This document shows, piece after piece, positions 57,419-64,000 of a DNA stretch of 64,000 nt. Under the pieces are notes generated by a model that saw only the letters and a list, made by a program, of their open reading frames with translations, was not told the origin of the DNA and did not search any database. The stretch is from Flavobacteriales bacterium (GTDB taxonomy: Bacteria; Bacteroidota; Bacteroidia; Flavobacteriales_F; PHOS-HE28). The DNA is taken from the NCBI GenBank assembly GCA_016721005.1, contig JADKJM010000013.1, positions 62,001-126,000 on the forward strand, written 5' to 3'. A program made the position numbers and the translations under genes. Every line of letters starts with the position of its first letter. The first letter of the stretch is position 1.

Positions 57419-59476
57419 ATGGAGAATCACGAACACCATTCAACCGAAAAGCATCAGTCCCATACAGGACCCATGCACGGTGATCACGATGCTACGGCTG
57501 CGCATGGCATGCCCGGCCATGATCACCACGCCATGATGATCGCCGACTTCAAGAAGCGATTCTGGATCTCGATGGTGCTCACCATACCTGTCCTTCTCCT
57601 TTCGCCGATGATCCAGGAATTCCTGGGTCTGGACATCGTCTTCACCGGTTCTGCCTACATGCTATTCGCATTGGCGTCGGTGGTCTATTTCCACGGCGGA
57701 TGGCCGTTCTTGAAAGGTGCCATTGGCGAATTGAAGAAAGGGGCACCGGGGATGATGACCTTGATATCGGTCGCGATCTCGGTGGCCTATCTGTACAGTT
57801 CCGCTGTGGTCTTCGGGCTGGAAGGCAAGCTCTTCTTCTGGGAACTCGTCACCCTGATCGACATCATGCTGCTCGGGCATTGGATCGAGATGCGTTCGGT
57901 ATTGGGCGCCTCCAAGGCATTGCAGCTTTTGGTGAGCATGATGCCCGACGAAGCGCACTTGGTGGATGGGGATACGGTACGGCAGGTGAAGCTCGCGGAT
58001 CTCAAGGCCAACGATCACATCCTGGTGAAGCCGGGTGAGAAGGTCCCGGCCGATGGTGTGATCGTGAAAGGGGAAAGCTACCTGAACGAGAGCATGCTCA
58101 CGGGTGAGTCGAAACCCGTGCAGAAAGGCAAGGGGCAGCAGGTGATCGGGGGTGCATTGAACGGCAATGGTGTGCTGGAAGTGAAGGTGGAACACACCGG
58201 CAAGGACAGTTATCTGAACAAGGTGATCGACATGGTGCAGGAGGCGCAAAAGACCAAGTCGAAGACCCAACACCTCGCGGACCGTGCCGCCAAATGGTTG
58301 ACGTACATCGCCCTATTCTCAGGAACCGCAACGCTCGTGATCTGGTTGGCGGTCGGTAAGGAATTCGTGTTCGCCTTGGAGCGCATGGTCACCGTGATGG
58401 TGATCTCCTGTCCGCATGCCTTGGGCCTGGCCATTCCGCTGGTCGTAGCCATTTCCACAGCGGTCAGTGCGAGCAACGGACTCTTGATCCGCAACCGCAC
58501 GGCCTTCGAGAATTCCCGGAAGATCACCGCGATCGTCTTCGACAAGACCGGTACGCTCACCACCGGTGATTTCGGTGTAACGCGCGTTGTAGCAGTATCC
58601 AGCGCGTACGATGAGAAACAACTCGTCAGGCTGGCCTCCGCGTTGGAACAGAGTTCCGAGCATCCGATCGCCGTGGGCGTGATGCAACGTGCGAAGCGTG
58701 ATGGAACGACCGCTCCTTCAGCGACCGGATTCGAGGCCATTACCGGCAAAGGCATTCAAGCGACAGTGAACGGGCAGAGCATCAAGGTCGTCAGTCCGGG
58801 ATACCTGCGCGAGAACGAGATCACCATTCCGGAGGGAGCGTATTCCGATGCCGCTGAGACGGTGGTCTTCGTGATCGTGGATGGCCAACTGGCCGGCTAC
58901 ATCGCATTGGCCGACGCGATCCGTGACAGCTCAGCGGCAGCGATCGAGAAATTCCATCAAGAAGGCATCAAGGTGTACATGGCCACTGGCGACAATGCGA
59001 TCGTGGGCAAGGCCGTCAGCGATGAGCTTCATCTCGATGGATACTTCGCAGAGGTGCTTCCCCATCAAAAAGTGGAACTGATCAAGGACCTGCAGGCAAA
59101 GGGCGAATTCGTTGCCATGACCGGCGATGGCGTGAACGATGCCCCGGCGCTTGCACAAGCCGATGTGGGCATCGCGGTAGGTTCCGGTACCGATGTGGCG
59201 GCGGAGACTGCGGACATCATTCTTGTTCGGAGCGACCCTGGCGACATCCTGGGCTTGATCCGCTTCGGAAAGGCCACCTATTCGAAGATGATCCAGAACC
59301 TGATCTGGGCCACCGGATACAACGCGATCTCCATACCCCTTGCGGCCGGTGTGCTGGCTCCTGTGGGCTTCCTGATGAGCCCGGCGGTTGGCGCTGCGCT
59401 CATGTCGCTCAGCACCATCGTGGTCGCGATCAATGCGCAACTGCTCAAACGCAAACTTCATCTTGCTTCATCATGA
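57419..59476 (+). CDS. copB: Copper-translocating P1B-type ATPase (CopB-like)
   Basis: The 685-residue product has a His-rich N-terminus (HEHHSTEKHQSHTGPMHGDHD) instead of CxxC domains. The membrane metal site is C331-P332-H333 in VISCPHALGLAIPL, the CPH form of P1B-3 ATPases. Phosphorylation occurs at D375 in FDKTGTLT; the actuator has MLTGES and the hinge GDGVNDAPAL. It exports copper or silver across the inner membrane at ATP cost. The adaptor gene overlaps its end by 4 bp. Confidence 0.95.
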   Translation: MENHEHHSTEKHQSHTGPMHGDHDATAAHGMPGHDHHAMMIADFKKRFWISMVLTIPVLLLSPMIQEFLGLDIVFTGSAYMLFALASVVYFHGGWPFLKGAIGELKKGAPGMMTLISVAISVAYLYSSAVVFGLEGKLFFWELVTLIDIMLLGHWIEMRSVLGASKALQLLVSMMPDEAHLVDGDTVRQVKLADLKANDHILVKPGEKVPADGVIVKGESYLNESMLTGESKPVQKGKGQQVIGGALNGNGVLEVKVEHTGKDSYLNKVIDMVQEAQKTKSKTQHLADRAAKWLTYIALFSGTATLVIWLAVGKEFVFALERMVTVMVISCPHALGLAIPLVVAISTAVSASNGLLIRNRTAFENSRKITAIVFDKTGTLTTGDFGVTRVVAVSSAYDEKQLVRLASALEQSSEHPIAVGVMQRAKRDGTTAPSATGFEAITGKGIQATVNGQSIKVVSPGYLRENEITIPEGAYSDAAETVVFVIVDGQLAGYIALADAIRDSSAAAIEKFHQEGIKVYMATGDNAIVGKAVSDELHLDGYFAEVLPHQKVELIKDLQAKGEFVAMTGDGVNDAPALAQADVGIAVGSGTDVAAETADIILVRSDPGDILGLIRFGKATYSKMIQNLIWATGYNAISIPLAAGVLAPVGFLMSPAVGAALMSLSTIVVAINAQLLKRKLHLASS

Positions 59477-60801
59477 GGATCCCCTCCATCATCCTTCGCT
59501 TTCGCACGCCGCTGATCGTGATCGTTACCCTTGCCGTTGGGCTGCTGCTCGGTCGCGCATTCTACGGATCGCCTCGTTCCAACTCCACCATGGAAGGCAC
59601 GGAACACCAGGGCCACGGTGAGGTATGGACCTGCTCCATGCATCCGCAGATCCGAATGCCTGAACCGGGCCAATGCCCGATCTGCGGCATGGACCTGATC
59701 CCAGCGACGACCGCCGGTGGCAAGGGGGCGGACATGGAAGGCATGGATGACATGACGGCCGTTCACCTTTCGGAACATGCCATGAAGCTGGCGAATGTGC
59801 GGACCATGATAGTGGGCGATGGTGGCTCCGAAGGTCTGCTGAGGCTAACGGGAAAAGTGCAGGCCGATGAGCGTCGCGTTTACGCCCAAGCCACGCACGT
59901 GGCCGGGAGGGTGGAAGAATTGTTGGTGAACTTCACCGGTGAGAAGGTCACAAAAGGACAGGCCCTCGCAAAGCTCTATGCACCGGAACTGGTGACCGCC
60001 CAGGAGGAGTTGTTACAAGCACATCGGGTTCGTGAAATGCAGCCAGCCTTGTACAAAGCGGCGCGAGAGAAACTCCGGAACTGGAAGCTTAGCGATGCGC
60101 AGATCGATGCCGTGATCAGCTCCGGCGCCACAAGCGGTCTCGTGACCATCCAAGCCGATGTCTCCGGCGTCGTGGTGGAGAAACGCGCGGAACTCGGGGA
60201 CTATCTCCAACGCGGGGAGGCGTTGTACCAAGTGGCCGACCTCTCTCAAGTGTGGGTGCTCTTCGATGTGTATGAAAGCGATCTCAGCGCGGTACGGAAA
60301 GGGGATGTCGTGTCCTTCGCGATCCGTTCGCTGCCCGGTGAGTCGTTCGAAGGCACGGTCTCCTTCGTGGATCCGATCGTGGACCCCGAAGCCCGCGTTG
60401 CACGAGCACGCGTGGAAGTGCGGAATGACAAGGAGCACTTGAAGCCGGGCATGTTCGTAACGGGCAAGATCAGGACGACTGCGAAAGGAGCGGATGGGCA
60501 CTTGGTCGTTCCACGATCCGCAGTACTCTGGACAGGTCCGAGGTCAGTGGTGTACGTGAAGGACAGCACAGCGGAACATGGCCTGTTCCGCATGCGCGAA
60601 GTAACACTGGGTCCCGTGATGGGCGATGACCAGGTGATCGCTTCGGGTCTGCGTGCCGGTGAAGAAGTGGTGGTGAACGGAACCTTTACGGTGGATGCTG
60701 CTGCACAACTATCCGGAGCGCCCAGTATGATGTCACCGGAAGGTGGGCCAGCTCCTACAGGCCATCAACACGGATCATCCGGGCATCCAACAGAGCAGTG
60801 A
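59473..60801 (+). CDS. cusB: CusB-family RND periplasmic adaptor with heavy-metal-binding domain
   Basis: The 442-residue product has an N-terminal TM or signal (PLIVIVTLAVGLLLG), then the heavy-metal-binding domain WTCSMHPQIRMPEPGQCPICGMDLIP. The membrane-fusion core has GKVQADERRVYAQATHVAGRVEELLVNFTGEKV, the coiled hairpin with AKLYAPELVTAQEELLQA, and RAELGDYLQRGEALYQVADLSQVWVLFDVYE. It would bridge CusA and the TolC-like protein. It is separated from those genes by the accessory block and copB, an unusual order. Confidence 0.93.
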   Translation: MRIPSIILRFRTPLIVIVTLAVGLLLGRAFYGSPRSNSTMEGTEHQGHGEVWTCSMHPQIRMPEPGQCPICGMDLIPATTAGGKGADMEGMDDMTAVHLSEHAMKLANVRTMIVGDGGSEGLLRLTGKVQADERRVYAQATHVAGRVEELLVNFTGEKVTKGQALAKLYAPELVTAQEELLQAHRVREMQPALYKAAREKLRNWKLSDAQIDAVISSGATSGLVTIQADVSGVVVEKRAELGDYLQRGEALYQVADLSQVWVLFDVYESDLSAVRKGDVVSFAIRSLPGESFEGTVSFVDPIVDPEARVARARVEVRNDKEHLKPGMFVTGKIRTTAKGADGHLVVPRSAVLWTGPRSVVYVKDSTAEHGLFRMREVTLGPVMGDDQVIASGLRAGEEVVVNGTFTVDAAAQLSGAPSMMSPEGGPAPTGHQHGSSGHPTEQ

Positions 60802-60959
60802 GAGATTCCTTTAGAGCGGACCGGGGCAATTGTCAGCCCGAGGCGCAGCGCTCATACTACCGTCTCAACCAGATCTTTTTTCGGCGATCCTGTGGGATCC
60901 CCCGGGAACCGGCACCGGTGATGCGTCCATGAACCGAGGGTACTTCGAAACCAAAGTCG

Positions 60960-61433
60960 TCACATCCAGAACGCATCCTCCACCTGATCGCGCACTTCCG
61001 TCGGGTTCAACGAAGAATGGATCAGCTCGATGCGATCAAGCTCCATGTCCGTCGCCACCTCCTCGATCGCGGTGAACAGCACGCGTTCCTCGAAGCGGAT
61101 GTGCGCCTCCAGTTCCTCCTCGATCTGCGAGATGCGGGTGATCGGGTCGTCCGTGCCTGTGAAGAGCCGGGTCAGGCGGCGATGGTCCGCCAAGGCGCGT
61201 TTCACCAGTTCGTGGTCGTTGCCCAGGATCGGGAAGATCGCTTCCTCCTCCAATCCGAAGTGCGGCACGAGGTGTTCCGCATGGAAGCGTTGGCAGTACG
61301 CCATCATGCGCGCAGGGTCCACGTTCTTCTGCAGTCCCGTGCGCAGTTTCCAGCAGAGCAACAGACCGTGGTGGTGGTCGCGGCTCAGCGGCTTGAGGCT
61401 CTTGTGGCGTTTGATCGGCTTCGTGGTAGGCAT
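60960..61433 (-). CDS. Hemerythrin-domain protein (intact copy)
   Basis: The 157-residue four-helix protein has the di-iron ligand regions SRDHHHGLLLCWK, FHAEHLVPHFGLEEEAIF, ALADHRRLTRLF and EAHIRFEERVLFTAIEE. It likely binds O2 or NO through a di-iron site. It follows the globin gene at 61440 on the same strand, so the three genes Rrf2-globin-hemerythrin probably form an operon. The copy at 48-50 kb is a disrupted near-duplicate. Confidence 0.9.
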   Translation of the reverse strand: MPTTKPIKRHKSLKPLSRDHHHGLLLCWKLRTGLQKNVDPARMMAYCQRFHAEHLVPHFGLEEEAIFPILGNDHELVKRALADHRRLTRLFTGTDDPITRISQIEEELEAHIRFEERVLFTAIEEVATDMELDRIELIHSSLNPTEVRDQVEDAFWM

Positions 61434-61439
61434 CGTTCG

Positions 61440-61838
61440 CTATTGGATGAAGGCACGGGGGTCCTCGCGCAGGCGTTCGATCCGCATCAGGAACATCTCG
61501 GCCATGCGTTCAGCGTTACTGTGGGCCAGATCGGCAACCGGCCCTTTGAAGAGCTCGTCCACTGTTCCATTGAAGAGGTTGAGCCAACGCGTGAAGTGCT
61601 CCTCGGAAATGGGCAGGCCGGCATGCGGACGGAAGGGCACGCCTGTGTAGGATCCCTCATTGATCAGCACAGTGCCCCAGAAGCGGTACATCTTGGCCAG
61701 GTGCTCCGGCCAGCGGTCCTTGATCACGCCGTTGAAGATGCCGCCGAGCATGGGGTCCACGCGCACTTTGCTGTAGAAGGTGTCCACGAGCGATCGGATG
61801 TGCTCGGGGGTGATGATGTCGCTGCGTTCGTTCGTCAT
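61440..61838 (-). CDS. Group III truncated hemoglobin
   Basis: The 132-residue product resembles group III trHb: ITPEHIRSLVDTFYSKVRVDPMLGGIFNGVI, then WPEHLAKMYRFWGTVLINEGSYTG, then PFRPHAGLPISEEHFTRWLNLFN with the proximal His. Cytoplasmic haem protein; family members are linked to oxygen or NO chemistry. Upstream on the same strand is the Rrf2 gene. Confidence 0.92.
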   Translation of the reverse strand: MTNERSDIITPEHIRSLVDTFYSKVRVDPMLGGIFNGVIKDRWPEHLAKMYRFWGTVLINEGSYTGVPFRPHAGLPISEEHFTRWLNLFNGTVDELFKGPVADLAHSNAERMAEMFLMRIERLREDPRAFIQ

Positions 61839-61862
61839 GGAATGTTCGGCCGGATGTGATCG

Positions 61863-62297
61863 TCACCGCTTCAAGTAGGTCGAACCGTTCATGATCCCGG
61901 TGGTAAGACTTTCCACCGTGGTTTGCTCCAGCATCGCCCGCAGATCACTGCGGATCGTTTCGAATTGACTGTGCAGCGGACACGGTTTCAGCGCGTTGCA
62001 CGCCTTCAGGCCCATGCCGCAGCCGCGGTACACGGTATCATCATCGATCGCTTTCACGATGTGGCTCAGCTTCACCTTCCTGGCCATGGAAGGTGGAAGG
62101 TCGAAGCCGCCGTTGGGTCCCTTGCGTGAAACAAGGAGGCCCTCGCGCGCCAGTTGTTGAAGCACCTTGGCGGTGAAGGCCTTGGGCGAATCCGTGCGCT
62201 TGGAGATGGCCTCCAGGCTCAACCTCTCCCCCGCCGCGCTCGCCGTGGCGATCAACGTGGTGGCGCGGAAGGCGTATTCGCAGGCCTTGGAGAACAT
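61863..62297 (-). CDS. Rrf2-family regulator, NsrR-like
   Basis: The 144-residue product has an N-terminal winged helix (ACEYAFRATTLIATAS, DSPKAFTAKVLQQLAREGLLVSRKGPNGG) and a three-cysteine cluster, C93, C100 and C106 (RGCGMGLKACNALKPC). The spacing is close to NsrR-type Fe-S ligands, so it probably senses NO or redox state. The ATG at 62297 fits the family start. A perfect palindrome at 62332-62345 precedes it and is probably its own operator; it heads the globin-hemerythrin operon. Confidence 0.9.
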   Translation of the reverse strand: MFSKACEYAFRATTLIATASAAGERLSLEAISKRTDSPKAFTAKVLQQLAREGLLVSRKGPNGGFDLPPSMARKVKLSHIVKAIDDDTVYRGCGMGLKACNALKPCPLHSQFETIRSDLRAMLEQTTVESLTTGIMNGSTYLKR

Positions 62298-62318
62298 GGC
62301 GCGGCGAAGGTAGTGCGA

Positions 62319-62326
62319 CGAACGTA
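62319..62326 (-). promoter_or_regulatory. -7-like box TACGTTCG of the Rrf2 operon
   Basis: On the minus strand TACGTTCG (one mismatch in TTTG) lies 21 nt before the Rrf2 start. The palindrome at 62332-62345 is directly upstream. Confidence 0.4.
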
Positions 62327-62327
62327 G

Positions 62328-62349
62328 ATTAGGACATATATGTCCGAAT
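62328..62349. promoter_or_regulatory. Palindromic operator GGACATATATGTCC (Rrf2 type)
   Basis: A perfect 14-bp palindrome (62332-62345), extended by ATT/AAT arms to 22 bp with one mismatched pair. It lies between the promoter box and the start region of the Rrf2 gene, where a repressor would block RNA polymerase. Confidence 0.65.
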
Positions 62350-62419
62350 TGAACCAGAGGTGCATCTGTGCAGTTCGTGCGGAAGGAATTCACCGGATGG
62401 CGATCAGGCGATGCGCGGA

Positions 62420-62435
62420 TGTGATGATCGTCACG
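62420..62435. promoter_or_regulatory. Crp/Fnr-type operator TGTGATGATCGTCACG
   Basis: TGTGA-N6-TCACG, close to the classical Crp consensus; core at 62422-62433, centre 62427.5. The TTTG at 62461-62464 is 33.5 bp away. Confidence 0.7.
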
Positions 62436-62440
62436 TACAG

Positions 62441-62456
62441 GTTAGTGAACACTAAC
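62441..62456. promoter_or_regulatory. Second operator-like palindrome GTTAGTGAACACTAAC
   Basis: A 7-2-7 perfect inverted repeat between the Crp/Fnr-type site and the -7 box. It overlaps the -33 to -7 spacer, so a bound protein would repress. Confidence 0.6.
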
Positions 62457-62464
62457 TTACTTTG
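62457..62464 (+). promoter_or_regulatory. -7 box TTACTTTG of the 4-TM/cytochrome b561 operon
   Basis: TTACTTTG has one mismatch to TAnnTTTG; it is 24 nt before ATG 62489. Confidence 0.5.
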
Positions 62465-62488
62465 CTCCCGCACCAACACCGCATCACC

Positions 62489-62908
62489 ATGCACGGCAAG
62501 AACAACATCGCCATCGGCTTCCTGATCATGGGCGGCTTCATGCTCTACGGCTTCCTGCTGATCTACCTGCGCGACTTCGCGCCGGACAAGCAGGCGTGGG
62601 TGGACTCCTACTCCACCGGTAAGCACTTCGAGTCGCGCCTGGCGCATGTGCATGGCAACCTCTTCGCGGTGTTGAACGTGATCATCGGCTACCTGCTCCT
62701 GCACTTCAGCGGAAAGCTGGACCATGCCAAGGCGATCTCGTGGTTGGCCCTGGCTGGTCTTCTGATGCCCATAGGCATACTGGCTGAAGTGTACTTCGGT
62801 GTGCCGCCGGCGCTGGTGCTCGTGGGCGCCATCGCCATGACCGCCTCGGTGATCTGGCTCGGCATCTCCTTCTACACCATGAAGATCGCAACGAAGGAAA
62901 CAGCTTGA
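62489..62908 (+). CDS. Four-TM membrane protein with H-x-H, function unknown
   Basis: The 139-residue product has four predicted helices (about 7-27, 54-74, 82-104, 108-130). AHVHGNLFAVLNVIIGYLL, with an H-x-H near the membrane face, could bind haem or metal, as in some NO- or oxygen-linked membrane proteins. I cannot name a family. It is followed 14 bp later by a cytochrome b561 gene and has a promoter with two operators, so it is probably made under low-oxygen or NO conditions. Confidence 0.7.
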   Translation: MHGKNNIAIGFLIMGGFMLYGFLLIYLRDFAPDKQAWVDSYSTGKHFESRLAHVHGNLFAVLNVIIGYLLLHFSGKLDHAKAISWLALAGLLMPIGILAEVYFGVPPALVLVGAIAMTASVIWLGISFYTMKIATKETA

Positions 62909-62922
62909 AAGATCCGTTCACC

Positions 62923-63507
62923 ATGGAAACGAGAAGCTACCCCGCCGTTTACCGGATCGTCCACTGGGCCATCGCTGTTTCGTTCCTGCTCTTGCTGCTC
63001 ACGATCTTCCTGCGGTTGACGTGGATGAACAAGCACAATGTGGCGGCCATCATACAAGACCAGCTTGCCAACACGGATCAGCATGTTTCCGAGGATCAGG
63101 CCATCGCCTTGGCCAAGAAGATCAGGCAGCCCATGTGGGACTGGCACATCTATATGGGCTATGCGCTGGTGGGCTTGTTCGCGTTCCGCTTCATGCTTCC
63201 CGCCTTCGGGCGTATGAAGTTCCAGAACCCGCTGGGCAAAAGCCTGTCGGCAACGGCGAAGTTCAGGAAGTGGACCTACCTCGTCTTCTACGCCATGGTG
63301 GTCGTCTCATTGGCCACCGGGCTGCTCATTGAATGGGGGCCGAAGGAATGGAAAGAGCCGCTGGAGGAGGTCCACGTTCTTGGCATCTACTACTTGGTGG
63401 CGTTCATCGCGATCCATTTGGCCGGCGTGTTCTGGGCGGAGTTCACGGACCAGAAGGGGATCGTTTCACGAATAGTAAGTGGCTCCGCAGCTCGTTCCGA
63501 ACCATAG
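62923..63507 (+). CDS. Cytochrome b561/b6-like membrane protein
   Basis: The 194-residue product has four TM helices with His pairs for b-type haem: RIVHWAIAVSFLLLLL, MWDWHIYMGYALVGLFAFRF, LEEVHVLGIYYLVAFIAIHLAG. It passes electrons in the inner membrane; its partner is unknown. ATG 62923 (METRSYPAVYRIVHW) is chosen; a TTG at 62905 overlapping the previous stop is possible. Confidence 0.88.
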   Translation: METRSYPAVYRIVHWAIAVSFLLLLLTIFLRLTWMNKHNVAAIIQDQLANTDQHVSEDQAIALAKKIRQPMWDWHIYMGYALVGLFAFRFMLPAFGRMKFQNPLGKSLSATAKFRKWTYLVFYAMVVVSLATGLLIEWGPKEWKEPLEEVHVLGIYYLVAFIAIHLAGVFWAEFTDQKGIVSRIVSGSAARSEP

Positions 63508-63580
63508 ATCACACCGTTAAGCAAGCGGCTGGATCTCGATCAATATTCAACACTCACCATTCACTAATAGAACGTACACC

Positions 63581-64000
63581 ATGAAGACCAACTCCATCGG
63601 CCTCGACCCCAAGAAAGCAAAGGAGCTCAGCGAAAAGCTGAACGTTCTCCTTGCGGACTACTCCATCTTCTACCAGAACACACGCGGTTTCCATTGGAAC
63701 ATCAAGGGCGAGAAATTCTTCGAACTGCATGTGAAGTTCGAGGAGCTGTACAACGACCTGCTCCTGAAGATCGACGAGGTTGCTGAACGCATCCTTACGC
63801 TCGGGCACACACCGGAGCACACCTACTCCGCTTATGCCGAACTGGCCGGGATCAAGGAGAGCCCGAAGGTGAGCGATGGCATGAAGGCCATGGAGAACGT
63901 TCTGGCTTCGTTCAAGGAGCTGATCATGCTGCAACGCGAGATCCTGGAGTTGAGCAGCGAGGCGAGCGATGAAGGCACCAACGCACTGATGTCCGACTAC
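63581..64000 (+). CDS. dps: Dps-family DNA-binding ferritin (runs off the window)
   Basis: The first 140 residues are present. IFYQNTRGFHWNIKGEKFFELHVKFEELYND contains the ferroxidase His and Glu residues of Dps, and LLKIDEVAERILTLGHTP is the conserved helix. It stores iron and protects DNA against peroxide. No TGA-N6-TCA site or TTTG box was seen in the 73 bp before it. Confidence 0.93.
   Translation, partial: MKTNSIGLDPKKAKELSEKLNVLLADYSIFYQNTRGFHWNIKGEKFFELHVKFEELYNDLLLKIDEVAERILTLGHTPEHTYSAYAELAGIKESPKVSDGMKAMENVLASFKELIMLQREILELSSEASDEGTNALMSDY

Noticed and set aside
62350..62361. TGA half site at the exact -41.5 register of the Rrf2 promoter
   Set aside because: Only one half (TGA) is present; the other half is GGT where TCA is needed. 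A single triplet at a fixed place is easily accidental.
1..64000. tRNA, rRNA or CRISPR features
   Set aside because: I looked for TΨC-arm-like motifs with acceptor stems and for regularly spaced direct repeats, and saw none that could be supported.

Overview
This window reads as chromosomal DNA from a relatively GC-rich member of the Bacteroidota, probably an environmental Flavobacteriales lineage. Several secreted proteins end in type IX secretion (T9SS) sorting domains. Families typical of the phylum are present: HYC_CC_PP, DUF5676, DUF6132 and a fused E1 alpha/beta dehydrogenase. Start codons lack clear Shine-Dalgarno sequences, and many are preceded by a Bacteroidota-type -7 box (TAnnTTTG or a close variant). 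I saw no rRNA, tRNA, CRISPR array or prophage.

Layout. 0-17 kb: secreted and envelope proteins (beta-helix protein, Cys/His-rich protein, two tandem barrels, GH38 and GH20 glycosidases, a T9SS protein), an aminotransferase-permease pair, YciH, a DUF1905 protein and ribosomal protein S16, with folded intergenic repeats. 17-22.7 kb: a redox and regulatory block, comprising a translationally coupled membrane/rhodanese/thioredoxin operon, a Crp/Fnr regulator, and a cysteine-dioxygenase-like gene coupled to a histidine kinase and a receiver-Crp fusion. 22.7-35 kb: a PQQ-type sugar dehydrogenase, a wrecked IS110 element, fused E1 dehydrogenase, a universal stress protein, a TerB-like protein, an MCE/Mla lipid transporter and a broken T9SS gene. 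35-48 kb: the Ric/YtfE repair protein, class II ribonucleotide reductase, a YeiH transporter, a Cys-rich ORF-glutamate dehydrogenase-transhydrogenase-Rnk operon and an NtrC-type two-component system. 48-50 kb: a hemerythrin gene split by an IS630 element. 50-61 kb: a copper/heavy-metal efflux island (CusA, CusC, CopB, CusB and accessories). 61-64 kb: hemerythrin, truncated globin, an NsrR-like Rrf2 regulator, a 4-TM protein, cytochrome b561 and a partial Dps.

The most interesting signal is regulatory. Five intergenic TGA-N6-TCA sites have their centre exactly 33.5 bp from the TTTG (one CTTG) of a Bacteroidota-type -7 element. They precede the thioredoxin/rhodanese operon, the cysteine-dioxygenase/kinase/receiver-Crp operon, the TerB-like gene (divergent from the universal stress gene), ric, and the 4-TM/cytochrome b561 operon. 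This is the geometry expected for class II (about -41.5) activation by a Crp/Fnr-family protein. Two such proteins are encoded here, one between two of the targets. Together with Ric, globin, hemerythrin and an Rrf2 protein with its own palindromic operator, this suggests a local low-oxygen/NO/redox regulon.

Several genes are broken: IS110 and IS630 transposases, the IS630-interrupted hemerythrin, a T9SS gene and an ATP-cone nuclease. Single-base indels could in some cases be assembly errors.
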